64,000 nucleotides of DNA. It comes from Flavihumibacter sp. UBA7668. GTDB taxonomy: Bacteria > Bacteroidota > Bacteroidia > Chitinophagales > Chitinophagaceae. The translations under genes and the position numbers were made by a program. The notes below the pieces were generated by a model. The model saw nothing but the letters and a program-made list of their open reading frames with translations, was not told the origin of the DNA and did no database searches. This document shows positions 1 to 9,948 of the stretch, piece after piece (the first letter of the stretch is position 1; every line of letters starts with the position of its first letter). The stretch spans positions 62,001-126,000 of the forward strand of contig NZ_DLHM01000004.1 in the NCBI RefSeq assembly GCF_002483205.1, given 5' to 3'.

Positions 1-905
1 CTCTGGCTATTACGGGAACCGTCTTTCCGGAGTCGCTCTATTTTGAAGGAGAGGAGACCTGGCGGGGACTGGCTACCATTGCCGGTAGCTGGATTGGTGG
101 AGGAGCAAACCAGGCTGCTATGTTGGAAGTTTTTGGTTCTGGTAAATCTCTTTTTGGTCAGATGATTGCTGTGGATGTGTTGATCGGTAATATCTGGACC
201 GGAGTGCTGCTTTATGGAATCACCAAGAATAAACGAATTAATGCCTGGCTAAGGGCAGATGATCGCTCGATTGTGGAATTGGAAAAACGGGTGGAACAAA
301 TGAGGCTGGAGCAAACAGTTCATAAGGCTGCCGTAAAAGAATGGATTCAGGTTTTGGGAATTGCATTTGCTTTTACTGCACTCTCACATCTTGCCGGTGA
401 TTGGCTGGCTCCCTGGTTTGCTGCAAACATTCCTGAATCTGCCAGTTATTCCCTTACCAGTACTTTTTTCTGGATTGTAATAATTGCAACTACACTGGGT
501 ATGTTTGCTTCGTTTACTCCACTCCGAAAGCTGGAACAATATGGCGCTTCTGATTTGGGGACCGTTTTTTTATATGTTCTGGTAGCTACTATTGGTATGA
601 ATATGAACCTGAAAGCACTCGTGAACAGTCCGGTATTTTTTATAACGGGAATAATCTGGATGCTCATTCATATTTCAATTCTACTGGTTGTTGCAAAATG
701 GATTAAAGCACCTTATTTTTTTGTTGCCGTTGGAAGTCAGGCAAATATCGGAGGTGCTGCATCTGCTCCTGTTGTTGCTGGTTTTTTTAATAAATTTCTT
801 GCACCTGTTGGTGTTTTACTCGCTGTGCTTGGATATGCAGTAGGAACCTATGGTGCTTATATCAGCGGATTATTGATGCAGGCTGTTTTTCAGTTCCTTC
901 GATAA
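1..905 (+). CDS. DUF819 family integral membrane protein (5' end outside window)
   Basis: The reading frame is open from base 3 without a start codon, so the gene begins upstream of the window; about 300 C-terminal residues are present. The visible part has a glycine-rich segment (IAGSWIGGGANQAAM), a charged cytoplasmic stretch, then six or more hydrophobic helices ending FQFLR. This pattern fits the DUF819 (YjcL-like) family, whose transport function is not established. A second G/A-rich stretch (GSQANIGGAASAPVVAGFF) looks like the mirror of the first, as expected for an inverted-repeat transporter. Its last 16 bases overlap the end of the convergent cation ATPase gene. Family assignment is from memory of the motif pattern; substrate unknown. 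Confidence 0.75.
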   Translation, partial: LAITGTVFPESLYFEGEETWRGLATIAGSWIGGGANQAAMLEVFGSGKSLFGQMIAVDVLIGNIWTGVLLYGITKNKRINAWLRADDRSIVELEKRVEQMRLEQTVHKAAVKEWIQVLGIAFAFTALSHLAGDWLAPWFAANIPESASYSLTSTFFWIVIIATTLGMFASFTPLRKLEQYGASDLGTVFLYVLVATIGMNMNLKALVNSPVFFITGIIWMLIHISILLVVAKWIKAPYFFVAVGSQANIGGAASAPVVAGFFNKFLAPVGVLLAVLGYAVGTYGAYISGLLMQAVFQFLR

Positions 906-3463
906 TACCGGTTCCGAATAAATTTTTCCAGTTCAACCGCATGAAAAATTATGGCTGCAATTCCAATGCAGATCAATAAATCGGTCAAACTTAAAGGAGC
1001 TGTTTTAAATAGTTTATTGGCAAATGGAAGATAGATTACTCCAAGCTGAATAAAAAAAGTGCCAATAACTGCAATTGCCAGAGAGGGATTGGAAAATAAT
1101 CCGATTTTATAAATAAAACTATGGTCGCTTCGGATAGCCAGCACATGACCCAGTTGCGCCAGTGATAAAACAGTAAACACCATCGTTTGCCAATTAGGAT
1201 GATTGGTATGAATGGCCCATGCTTGTGTTCCCAGGGTTACTACTGCCATTAACAGACCAACCCAAACTATATGATACCCCGTACCTTCCGAAAACAATCC
1301 CTCATCGGTTCTTCTTGGCGGACGTTTCATTATATCATTCTCGGCTTTTTCTGCACTTAGTGCCAGGCCAGGTAAACCATCTGTTACAAGGTTGATCCAG
1401 AGTATATGAATGGGTAATAAAGGGATGGGCATGCCTAATAAAGGCGCCATAAATATGGTCCAGATTTCTGCACCATTACAGGTCATTATATACTTTACAA
1501 ATTTTCGGATATTATCGTAAATCCGTCGACCTTCTTTTACGGCTTTTACGATAGTGGTGAAATTATCATCCAGTAAAATCATGTGAGCTGCTTCCTTACT
1601 TACATCAGTTCCTGTAATCCCCATCGCTACCCCAATATTAGCAGATTTAAGAGAGGGTGCATCATTAACTCCATCCCCTGTCATTGCAACAAAATGTTTC
1701 TTTCTTTGCAGCGATTGAACAATATTCAACTTCTGTTCTGGTGATACTCTTGCATATACTTTTATGCGCTCAACTTTATTATCCAATTCATCCGGACTTA
1801 ACAAGGCCAGTTCCTTTCCGGTTATTGCCAGATCATCATTTCCGTACAAACCTATTTCCCGGGCAATAGCAGCCGCCGTTTCTGGGTGGTCACCTGTGAT
1901 CATAACGGGTTGGATACCGGCAGTTTTACAATCTTTTATTGCTTTTTTCACCTCATCTCTGGGAGGGTCTATCATTCCTGCCAATCCAGCCGGTTGTAAA
2001 TCAGTTTCCACATTCTCATAGTCAAACGGCTCGGGAAGTTTATCAATTATTTTATACCCATAGGCAATTACACGCTTGCCTTCTTTTGCCATTTGTCCGG
2101 CTTCTTTTAACCATTCAACCGGATCAATCCGATTGTTCAATCGCTGGGAAATTGCTTCCGTAGCTCCTTTTGAAACAACCAGGAATTGTTGCTCATAACT
2201 ATGAACAGTTGTCATGCATTTCCGATCTGAATCAAAAGGTAATTCCGCAACTCTTGGATAATCACTGTTAACCTGATCAAATACACCAGCATACTCCTCT
2301 TTATGAAGATATTCTACAAGCGCAATTTCAGTTGGGTCTCCGATCCAGTTACCATTTGAAGATTTTTTTACATCCTGATTAATAGCCATACAAACAGACA
2401 GCAGGTCGGTAGTTAATTTCGGTTCATCGGTACCGTTATATGGAATGATTTCCACTACCGTCATTTTATTCTGTGTAAGTGTTCCTGTCTTATCTGAACA
2501 GATATAGGTAACAGATCCAAGTGTTTCAACGGCAGGAAGTTTTCGTATAAGAGCGTTTTTTGCAACCAGCCTTTTTGCACCCCTGGCCAATGCGATGGTT
2601 ATCAATGCCGGTAATGCTTCCGGTATTGCTGCTACAGCCAGCGAAATGGCCACCAATAGCATGGCAATTGGTTCTTCTCCGCGTAATAACCCTACTGCAA
2701 ACAAAGCAATACAAATAAGCAGAATTAAATAGGAAAGCTTTTTGCCGAATTCATTCATCCGTTTTTGCAGGGGTGTTTGGGATTCAACTGTTTGTAGCAT
2801 TCCGGCTATTTTACCGATTTCCGTTTTCATTCCCGTATGCACAACGATTCCGACACCTCTTCCGGCGCTTACCTGTGTGCCTTTGTAGGCCATATTAATC
2901 CTGTCACCCAGGCTGCTGTCGGTTTCCTCCAGTGTTTTGATTGTTTTATCAATAGGAATTGATTCTCCGGTGAGAGAAGATTCTTCGATTCGTAAACTAT
3001 GAACTTCCAGCAACCTCATATCCGCAGGTACCAGATTGCCGGCTTCCAGTACTACCAGATCGCCGGGAACAATTTCTTTTGATGAAATCTGTATGGGTTG
3101 CTTATCCCGGATTACTGTAGCTTGCGGCGTAGCCAGCTGACTAAGTGCATCCATTGCTTTTTCTGCCTTGTATTCCTGAACAAATCCCATAATGGCATTC
3201 AGCAGAACGATGATTAATATGATGATTGTATCGGTCAGATCTCCGGCAATTCCGGATATAATCGCTGCCGCCATCAGTACCAGGATCATAAAGTCGTTGA
3301 ACTGATGAACAAACAGCAACCATACCGGTTTTTTCTTTTTTTCAACTAATTGATTCAATCCAAATTCTTCCAGTCTGCCGGAGATGGTTGAACTGTTCAG
3401 GCCATCCTTACTGGCCGAAAGCTCCTGTAAAATGGTATCAATAGATTTGTTATGCCAGTTCAT
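890..3463 (-). CDS. Calcium-translocating P-type ATPase (P2-type)
   Basis: An ATP-driven cation exporter of the inner membrane, most likely for Ca2+. All P-type signatures are present: TGES at residues 165-168 (actuator), PEALP at 281-285 in M4, the phosphorylated Asp324 in CSDKTGTLT, KGA at 432-434 in the nucleotide domain, TGD at 523-525 and GDGVND at 596-601. The M6 motif INLVTDGLPG keeps the Asn-Thr-Asp set used for Ca2+ binding in SERCA pumps, and no N-terminal metal-binding CxxC domain is seen, which argues against Cu/Zn transport. Length (857 aa) is typical. The start lies 4 bases after the stop of the broken Na+/Ca2+ antiporter, so both calcium genes probably form one transcript. Its end overlaps the DUF819 gene tail-to-tail by 16 bases. 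Confidence 0.92.
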   Translation of the reverse strand: MNWHNKSIDTILQELSASKDGLNSSTISGRLEEFGLNQLVEKKKKPVWLLFVHQFNDFMILVLMAAAIISGIAGDLTDTIIILIIVLLNAIMGFVQEYKAEKAMDALSQLATPQATVIRDKQPIQISSKEIVPGDLVVLEAGNLVPADMRLLEVHSLRIEESSLTGESIPIDKTIKTLEETDSSLGDRINMAYKGTQVSAGRGVGIVVHTGMKTEIGKIAGMLQTVESQTPLQKRMNEFGKKLSYLILLICIALFAVGLLRGEEPIAMLLVAISLAVAAIPEALPALITIALARGAKRLVAKNALIRKLPAVETLGSVTYICSDKTGTLTQNKMTVVEIIPYNGTDEPKLTTDLLSVCMAINQDVKKSSNGNWIGDPTEIALVEYLHKEEYAGVFDQVNSDYPRVAELPFDSDRKCMTTVHSYEQQFLVVSKGATEAISQRLNNRIDPVEWLKEAGQMAKEGKRVIAYGYKIIDKLPEPFDYENVETDLQPAGLAGMIDPPRDEVKKAIKDCKTAGIQPVMITGDHPETAAAIAREIGLYGNDDLAITGKELALLSPDELDNKVERIKVYARVSPEQKLNIVQSLQRKKHFVAMTGDGVNDAPSLKSANIGVAMGITGTDVSKEAAHMILLDDNFTTIVKAVKEGRRIYDNIRKFVKYIMTCNGAEIWTIFMAPLLGMPIPLLPIHILWINLVTDGLPGLALSAEKAENDIMKRPPRRTDEGLFSEGTGYHIVWVGLLMAVVTLGTQAWAIHTNHPNWQTMVFTVLSLAQLGHVLAIRSDHSFIYKIGLFSNPSLAIAVIGTFFIQLGVIYLPFANKLFKTAPLSLTDLLICIGIAAIIFHAVELEKFIRNRYYRRN

Positions 3464-3467
3464 AGTA

Positions 3468-4302
3468 TTAGTTGTATAAATTATACAGTAAAATAAGGTT
3501 CAGGGCATACATAAAGAAAATAAGCAACGCGTCCCAGCCAAGTTTGTAACGCTTTCCCGAAGGTCGGACACTTAACCCAATTATTACAATTGCAGACATT
3601 ATAATAGCTGCTAAGACGGATAAAACAAATCATCTATGGATAGAATTAATATATTGAAAATATTGCTTCCTAATAATCCTCCGATTGCCATATCAAGCGC
3701 ACCCATGCGGACAGCTGCAATTGAAACTGCAATTTCGGGTAAGGAGGTGCTTGCAGCCAGAAATAATGTACCGACAAATGATTTAATTAATCCGGCTGAT
3801 TCTGCAATATGTTCGGCAAAAAAAGGTAATGCAAGTGCCGCAACTATTATGATCAGGGCAAATCCAATATAATTCCGGATTACAATCGGTAATGGCTGTC
3901 GCATTTCCTCAAGTTGAGTTTCCTGTACTACGAGCGCTCTAGTCCGGCTAATGTGAGTAAAATTATACCCAATGCAGCACTAATTATATGATTAGGCGAA
4001 GCTTCACTGAAAATTGGTTTTCTTTTTGGGATGAAAGCATCCGGTAGGGCGAGTATTCCAAGATTAAACGCACAACTTCCCAAAATATCACCCACTGCAA
4101 GATCCACTGATTTTACAAATGCAACAGAGCTTATTCCTACCATCAGTTCCGGTAAGGAGGTTACAGAAGCCATTAGAATTAACCCCACCCAGGCTTTTCC
4201 CCAGCCAGTATGTTCGGCTAACCGATCACCATAATGCGATAATTTTTTCCCCGAAAAAAAAATGATGACCGCACAAATAAGGAATCCTCCTGTGTAAATC
4301 AT
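3468..4302 (-). pseudogene. Broken Na+/Ca2+ (cation) antiporter, CaCA family
   Basis: Three pieces in different frames together make a YrbG-like antiporter. Piece 1 (4302 down to about 3928) has the first alpha-repeat (ILMASVTSLPELMVG, then VGDILGSCAFNLGIL) and stops after LTLAGLERS. Piece 2 (about 3931 to 3611) has the second alpha-repeat (GTLFLAASTSLPEIAVS, GGLLGSNIFNIL) and stops after DDLFYPS. Piece 3 (about 3613 to 3468) is a C-terminal helix ending LLYNLYN. At each junction the frame changes and residues expected in the family are missing: roughly 30 (a helix after LAGL) and about 15 (the loop after DDLFY). These are therefore real deletions rather than simple base-calling slips. An upstream in-frame ATG at 4392 would add a non-homologous 30-residue leader. 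Likely non-functional. Confidence 0.8.
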
Positions 4303-4380
4303 TCGATAAGTTAAGAAATCTTCCGGGTAGCTTGCTCGTTCCCGTATTTTGTTGTAATTTTTAAAAAAATCCATCCTGTC

Positions 4381-6033
4381 ATGAAAAAACACATTTCCCG
4401 CTCAAGGGGAATGAATACAGGTTCCTCTGGTTTTCTCAAAACCGCTAGCCATTGGTTGCAGTCCATCCGCACCAGAGCGAAGGATATATTTATTCGCGAA
4501 GACGTTAAGGAAAAAATCAATAATTCGAAACTTAGCTGGGAAGAACGTTTGTTACTGATGGGTTTGATAATTGTTGCGGGAATTACCCTTCTTGGAATAA
4601 AACTATATGAAAATAATCGCACTTACCAGCAGGCCTATACGCAGTTGGACCAGTCCAGGTTGGTTATGATGGAAACCGAACAGCTTAGAGTTGTGTTCAA
4701 AGAAATGGAGCCTGCTCAATCCATAACTTCCTTCCAGCCTGCCCTGGCTAAATCACTGTCTGCCATTTCTTCCATAAAGAAACATTCCCTTGTACAGGAA
4801 AATCGAATAAAATCCATTCAGCAGATGCTGCAGTCTCAGCAGGCATTAACCGGACTATCACAAGCAGATTGGAAAACCATCTATAGTCTGCTGGATGGTA
4901 TGAAAGCAGAAGAGCAGCGTAATCTGGAGATGAGAAAAGCGGATATCACACTTGGGTACAGCATTGATCAGCGGCTTTATATATTATTGCTTGTAACATT
5001 GGTTTTACTTGTTGTTCTGGCCGGTTATGTATTATATAAAAATCAACTCGCCACCCTGCAGGCAAAACAGCAGCTTGAAAATAATAAACTGATTCTGCAG
5101 TCAATCATTGACAACAGCTCTTCCCTGGTTTATGTAAAAGATATGCTGGGCCGCTTTATTTTCACCAATAAGAGATTCACGGAATTTTATGGAAAAACTG
5201 GTGAGCACCTGAATGAAACACCGGATGAAACCGTGCTGGAGTCACGCAAATCAATGGAGAGTCAGGAAGATTTAATTATCAATGAACAGGCGGTTCATTT
5301 CTATGCTATCCGGTTTCCTTTGTTGGATAAATTTGGTCAGGTATATGCTACTGCTGGTATTTTCACCAACCTCACGGACATGATTCGAAAACAACAGGAG
5401 TCGAAGGAAAAAGAATTATTGCGTAATACACTGGCTGTTCAGGAAAATGAACGATTGGAAATTGGGATGGAATTGCATGATAACATAACCCAATTGCTGG
5501 CTTCTGCCAAAATGATGCTTGATACCGCTATCCGTCAAACAAAAACGAAGGATGAGCATCTGGAAAAAGCAAGAGATGATGTATTCACTGCGATTCATGA
5601 AACCAGAAAATTATCACATAGTCTGGTTGTACCGGGACTGGAAACAGAATCACTAACGGATGCGATTATGCGCTTACTGGATCGGTTGAAAGCGGATAAC
5701 AGGATGCTGGTGCAGCTAAAACTTGTTTCCAAAAAGAAGCTGAATACGCTTGATGCGTCAATACGGCTTGCCTTATACAGGATTCTTCAGGAGCAGGTAA
5801 ATAATATAGTTAAGCATGCAGAAGCTACCCAGGTACTGGTGGATCTAAAGTATCTGACAGATTCCATCCAGCTCACCATTCAGGATAACGGAGTAGGATT
5901 TGATCCGGAAGTTTTTAGTCCGGGTATCGGACTCTCCAATATAAACAGAAGAGTCAGTCACCTTGGCGGTGAATGCAGGGTACACAGTGTACCCGGACAA
6001 GGATGCCAATTAAATATCCTGATTCCACAATAG
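4381..6033 (+). CDS. Membrane sensor histidine kinase (HisKA_3, NarX/DesK-like)
   Basis: A 550-residue sensor kinase. It has a first membrane helix at about residues 57-76, a roughly 120-residue extracytoplasmic helical region, a second helix at 200-219, a PAS-like domain at 240-335 (SSLVYVKDMLGRFIFTNKRF), a HisKA_3 dimerisation domain with phospho-acceptor His366 (ERLEIGMELHDNI), and a HATPase domain with N-box QEQVNNIVKHA and G-box DNGVGFDP. The HisKA_3 type usually pairs with a LuxR/NarL-type regulator, but none is encoded in the window. The gene lies 54 bases upstream of the ethanolamine-type permease in the same direction, so it may control that operon; this is inference from position. 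It runs divergently from the broken antiporter. Confidence 0.88.
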   Translation: MKKHISRSRGMNTGSSGFLKTASHWLQSIRTRAKDIFIREDVKEKINNSKLSWEERLLLMGLIIVAGITLLGIKLYENNRTYQQAYTQLDQSRLVMMETEQLRVVFKEMEPAQSITSFQPALAKSLSAISSIKKHSLVQENRIKSIQQMLQSQQALTGLSQADWKTIYSLLDGMKAEEQRNLEMRKADITLGYSIDQRLYILLLVTLVLLVVLAGYVLYKNQLATLQAKQQLENNKLILQSIIDNSSSLVYVKDMLGRFIFTNKRFTEFYGKTGEHLNETPDETVLESRKSMESQEDLIINEQAVHFYAIRFPLLDKFGQVYATAGIFTNLTDMIRKQQESKEKELLRNTLAVQENERLEIGMELHDNITQLLASAKMMLDTAIRQTKTKDEHLEKARDDVFTAIHETRKLSHSLVVPGLETESLTDAIMRLLDRLKADNRMLVQLKLVSKKKLNTLDASIRLALYRILQEQVNNIVKHAEATQVLVDLKYLTDSIQLTIQDNGVGFDPEVFSPGIGLSNINRRVSHLGGECRVHSVPGQGCQLNILIPQ

Positions 6034-6087
6034 ATTTTCCAAATTACTGCATGGTGTTTTTTCATAAATTCACCGTAAAAGCAAGCA

Positions 6088-7470
6088 ATGGAGGCCGAAA
6101 ACCCGAATCAGGCCTCCGGGACCCATTTAGCCAGGTCATTAGGACCCGTAATGCTATGGGGGCTCGGAGTTGGATATGTTATATCAGGAATGTACTTTGG
6201 ATGGAATCTTGGACTGGCAGAAGGAGGAACCCTTGGAATGGCAATAGCAACCGGTCTTATTATTCTGCTTTATATCACTTTTACTTTTTCTTACACGGAA
6301 CTTGCCTGTTCCATACCTAAAGCAGGTGGTGTCTTTGATTATGCACATCGTGCATTGGGTAAAAAATGGGGTTTTCTTGCCGGTATGGCCCAGGTAATCG
6401 AATTTGTGTTTGCACCACCTGCAATTGCAGCAGCAATAGGGGCTTATTTTCATATTTTTTTACCCGGCATTCCGGTAGTGGTAATTGCCATGTTTGCCTA
6501 TCTGGTATTTACAACTCTTAATATAATAGGAGTAAAAGCTGCAGCAAGTTTTGAGTTGATTATAACAATACTGGCGGTGGTTGAATTATTGATTTTTGCC
6601 GGAATTACCCTACCGCATTTTGAATGGGCCAATCTTGAGAAAAATTCATTACCTCATGGTACAAAAGGTATTTGGGCATGTATTCCCTTTGCCATCTGGT
6701 TTTTTCTTGGATTGGAAGGTATTGCGAACGTTGCCGAAGAAACAATTCAACCACAGAAAACAATTTTAAAAGGATTTGGATCTGCGTTATTAACGCTTAT
6801 AATTCTTTGTGTACTGGTTTTTGTTTCTTCCATTGGCGTGGCAGGATGGGAAGCCATCGTTTATGCATCACCGGGAGCTGCACCATCAGATTCTCCGCTA
6901 CCTCTGGCAATGGCACAGGTTACCGGTAATAGCGGATGGGTGTATCATTTGTTGATTACCATCGGTTTATTGGGATTGATCGCTTCCTTTCACGGAATTA
7001 TTCTGGCAGCAGGAAGGGCCAGTTTTGAATTTGGCCGTGTAGGGTACTTTATCAAAGCAATGGGAAAAATCCATCCCAAATTCAAAACCCCTGCCAATGC
7101 ATTACTAATCAATATGAGCCTTGGTATTATTGCTTTGTTGACCGGAGAAACCGGCGCAATTATTACCATTGCATGTTTTGGTGCCGTAACCTTGTACATA
7201 ATTTCAATGGTTACACTTTTGCGTCTGCGGCAAAAGGAGCCCAATCTGGACCGTCCATTTAACGTTCCTTTCTATCCGTATTTTCCAATAATAGCTTTAT
7301 GTATTGGAATTGTATGTATGATAGCTATGATTACACTTTATCCATTAATAAGCCTTTTTTATTTTGGTATATTAGCTATTGCATATGCCTGGTTTCATTT
7401 TTTCGTAAAAAATATTGCAGATGAGCAACACCCAAACAGTCCAGGAGTTGATAACCTACCTGGAAAGTAA
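6088..7470 (+). CDS. eat: APC-family amino acid permease, ethanolamine permease type
   Basis: A 12-helix inner-membrane permease of the amino acid-polyamine-organocation superfamily, 460 residues. The N-terminal run WGLGVGYVISGMYFGWN followed by GG and the ELACSIPKAGGVFDYAHRALG segment match the ethanolamine permease subgroup, which imports ethanolamine by proton symport. The first gene of a five-gene run: the glutamine-synthetase-like gene overlaps its end by 50 bases. The downstream enzymes fit conversion of an amino alcohol, which supports ethanolamine as substrate. Other small amines or amino acids remain possible because APC specificity is hard to read from sequence. Confidence 0.85.
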   Translation: MEAENPNQASGTHLARSLGPVMLWGLGVGYVISGMYFGWNLGLAEGGTLGMAIATGLIILLYITFTFSYTELACSIPKAGGVFDYAHRALGKKWGFLAGMAQVIEFVFAPPAIAAAIGAYFHIFLPGIPVVVIAMFAYLVFTTLNIIGVKAAASFELIITILAVVELLIFAGITLPHFEWANLEKNSLPHGTKGIWACIPFAIWFFLGLEGIANVAEETIQPQKTILKGFGSALLTLIILCVLVFVSSIGVAGWEAIVYASPGAAPSDSPLPLAMAQVTGNSGWVYHLLITIGLLGLIASFHGIILAAGRASFEFGRVGYFIKAMGKIHPKFKTPANALLINMSLGIIALLTGETGAIITIACFGAVTLYIISMVTLLRLRQKEPNLDRPFNVPFYPYFPIIALCIGIVCMIAMITLYPLISLFYFGILAIAYAWFHFFVKNIADEQHPNSPGVDNLPGK

Positions 7471-8782
7471 ATCAATCACCAAGGTTAAGGTTGCCGTAAC
7501 AGATATGGATGGCATCCTTCGAGGTAAACTTATTAGCTGGGATAAATTTAAGTCTGTTGTCAAATCCGGTTTTGGATTTTGCAATGTGGTATTTGGATGG
7601 GATTCCGGTGATGTAGCCTATGATAATGTTCCTTATACCGGCTGGCACAGCGGCTATCCGGATGCCCAGGCCTGTATTGATATCAATACCTTTCGTCAGA
7701 TTCCATGGGAAAATGATGGTGCCTTTTTTTTGGCAGATTTTACCAATGAGCAGGGTTATGGCCTGGATATTTGTCCGCGTAGCCTGCTTAAAAAAATTGC
7801 AGGGGAAGCGCAGGCAATGGGATTTTATCCTTCCTTTTCGCAGGAGTTTGAATGGTTCAATTATAAAAGACCCGCAGAAATTAGGGATTTTCAATCACTT
7901 GAACCGATAACCCAGGGAATGTTCGGGTATTCTGTTTTAAGAGCATCTCAGGAGTCTGCTTTTTACCATGATCTTTTTGATCAGCTGACAAAATTCGGAG
8001 TTCCGATTGAAGGTATTCATACTGAAACCGGTCCGGGTGTGTATGAAGCAGCTGTATTGTATTCGAATATTCTGGAAGCGGCTGATCGTGCTGTGTTGTT
8101 TAAATCCGGCGTAAAGGAGATTGCACACCGGCATGGCTATCTGGCTACTTTTATGGCAAAAGTAAATGAACACCTGCCGGGTTGCAGTGGACATGTGCAC
8201 CAGAGTCTATGGACATTGGATCAATCCGAAAATTTATTCTATGATGCAGGTTCGGCGAGCAAGATTAGTGAGTTGATGGAAAATTACATGGCCGGACAAT
8301 TGTATTGCCTTCCATTTATATTACCCATGCTGGCACCAACGATCAATAGCTATAAACGTTTGGTGGAAGGTGCATGGGCTCCCACAACCTTAACCTGGGC
8401 CGTTGACAACCGAACCACTGCATTACGTGCATTGCCGGGCAGCAAATCCTCAACCCGTATTGAAACAAGGGTAGTGGGTTCCGACAGTAATCCTTACCTG
8501 GCATTGGCTGCCTGTTTGGCCAGCGGTTTATATGGTATCAAAAACAAAATGAAACTGGAAATTCCGGAAACAATTGGTAATGGCTATGCGAATAAAAAGC
8601 ATGGTATACTTCCAACCAATTTATATGAAGCTACACAGGCAATGAAAAATTCTCCGGTTGCCAAAGAATTGTTTGGAGCTGCCTTTACAGAACATTTTAC
8701 CGCTTCCCGGGAATGGGAATGGAGAGCTTTTGCTAAAGTTGTAACCAATTGGGAAACCCAACGTTATTTAGAAATAATTTAA
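7421..8782 (+). CDS. Glutamine synthetase-like gamma-glutamyl-amine ligase
   Basis: ATP-dependent ligase of the glutamine synthetase superfamily, 453 residues, shorter and different from GlnA; probably joins glutamate to an amine (ethanolamine proposed) instead of ammonia, like PuuA or Streptomyces GlnA4. Visible active-site signatures: SFSQEFEWF (metal Glu), GIHTETGPGVYEAAV (metal Glu), GCSGHVHQSLW (ATP/metal His), NSYKRLV and VDNRTTALR (glutamate and phosphate Arg), RIETRVVGSDSNPYLALAA. The ATG at 7421 is preferred over the TTG at 7415; it lies inside the permease gene (50-base overlap), which implies translational coupling. No adenylylation-site Tyr region was recognised. Substrate is inferred from the neighbours, not from residues. 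Confidence 0.88.
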   Translation: MSNTQTVQELITYLESKSITKVKVAVTDMDGILRGKLISWDKFKSVVKSGFGFCNVVFGWDSGDVAYDNVPYTGWHSGYPDAQACIDINTFRQIPWENDGAFFLADFTNEQGYGLDICPRSLLKKIAGEAQAMGFYPSFSQEFEWFNYKRPAEIRDFQSLEPITQGMFGYSVLRASQESAFYHDLFDQLTKFGVPIEGIHTETGPGVYEAAVLYSNILEAADRAVLFKSGVKEIAHRHGYLATFMAKVNEHLPGCSGHVHQSLWTLDQSENLFYDAGSASKISELMENYMAGQLYCLPFILPMLAPTINSYKRLVEGAWAPTTLTWAVDNRTTALRALPGSKSSTRIETRVVGSDSNPYLALAACLASGLYGIKNKMKLEIPETIGNGYANKKHGILPTNLYEATQAMKNSPVAKELFGAAFTEHFTASREWEWRAFAKVVTNWETQRYLEII

Positions 8783-8791
8783 TAGCACTAT

Positions 8792-9943
8792 ATGATTCAG
8801 TTTGATGTTATTCGTCAGTATAATTTTCCTACAACCATCCGGTTTGGTGCAGGTACTTCCGGTGAACTGGCTCCTCATCTCAAAGGGCTTGGATTCAGTC
8901 GTCCCCTGGTAGTCACAGATCCTAATGTCCGGGATCTTCCGTTCTTTAAAAAAATCATCAGTGATCTTGAAAGGCAGGGGCTTAAACCGGAACTATTTTC
9001 GGATATTCATAAAAATCCGGTAAAATCAGATGTGCTGGCAGGTAAACAGGCATTTCAGTCTGCCGGTTCTGATTGCATCGTTGGTATTGGTGGCGGAGCA
9101 GGCATGGATGTAGCAAGGGCAATAACACTCAGTATTCACCATCATCGTGATTTATTTGATTATGACGACCTGATTGGCGGTGATCAGTATGTTACGGAAG
9201 ATGTACCTTACTTTGTTACGCTGCCTACAACCAGTGGAACAGGTAGCGAGGTCGGCCGAAGTGCGATCATTTCAGAAGATGATACCCATCGGAAACGCAT
9301 CCTGTTTTCGCCCAAACTGCTTGCAAAGATGGTGTTTGCGGATCCTGTTCTGACAATGGATTTGCCACCGTTTATTACTGCAGCAACAGGAATGGATGCA
9401 TTGACCCATAATATGGAAGCCTATATTGCCAAAGGGTTTCATCCGATGTGTGAAGGCATTGCCTTGCAGGGAATGGCATTAATCAGTGAAGCAATTGTAA
9501 TAGCAACAAAATCACCGGATCTGGCATCCAGATCTAAAATGATGATTGCTTCCCTAATGGGTGCAGTTGCCTTCCAAAAGGGGTTGGGGATTGTACACTC
9601 GCTCGCACATCCGCTTTCTTCCTTACTTGATACACATCATGGATTGGCAAATGCGGTGAATCTTCCCTATGGAATGGCGTTTAATGCATCCGGGATGGAA
9701 CAGCCTTTCGAGCGGATGGCTCAGGCAATGGGAGTGTCAGGGTCAAGTGCTGATTCACTGATTACTTATTTATTTGAATTAAATGAGCAATTGGAACTTC
9801 CAACAAAGCTGAATGCTATAGGTGTGAAGGAAGAGCATCTTGAAACGCTTTCCGGATTGGCGGAAGCTGATTTCTGCCATCCGAATAACCCAAAGCCGGT
9901 GAGCAGGGAGGACTTTCTTTCCATTTATAAAAAAGCATTGTAA
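8792..9943 (+). CDS. Iron-containing alcohol dehydrogenase
   Basis: Group III (iron-type) NAD(P)-dependent alcohol dehydrogenase, 383 residues. The nucleotide-binding turn is GIGGGAGMDVARA, the conserved TLPTTSGTGSEV segment follows, and the metal site is visible in TGMDALTHNMEAY, GIVHSLAHPLS and THHGLANAVNLPYG. It begins 9 bases after the ligase gene and ends 5 bases before the hydrolase gene, so it is part of the same transcript. In this context it would oxidise the hydroxyl of a gamma-glutamylated amino alcohol (gamma-glutamylethanolamide) to the aldehyde. That step is not needed for polyamines such as putrescine, which is why the cluster points to an amino alcohol. Confidence 0.9.
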   Translation: MIQFDVIRQYNFPTTIRFGAGTSGELAPHLKGLGFSRPLVVTDPNVRDLPFFKKIISDLERQGLKPELFSDIHKNPVKSDVLAGKQAFQSAGSDCIVGIGGGAGMDVARAITLSIHHHRDLFDYDDLIGGDQYVTEDVPYFVTLPTTSGTGSEVGRSAIISEDDTHRKRILFSPKLLAKMVFADPVLTMDLPPFITAATGMDALTHNMEAYIAKGFHPMCEGIALQGMALISEAIVIATKSPDLASRSKMMIASLMGAVAFQKGLGIVHSLAHPLSSLLDTHHGLANAVNLPYGMAFNASGMEQPFERMAQAMGVSGSSADSLITYLFELNEQLELPTKLNAIGVKEEHLETLSGLAEADFCHPNNPKPVSREDFLSIYKKAL

Positions 9944-9948
9944 TTGGG

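Noticed and set aside
7472..7894. A 140-codon open frame on the minus strand inside the glutamine-synthetase-like gene
   Set aside because: Antisense to conserved catalytic motifs; no start context and no recognisable domain.
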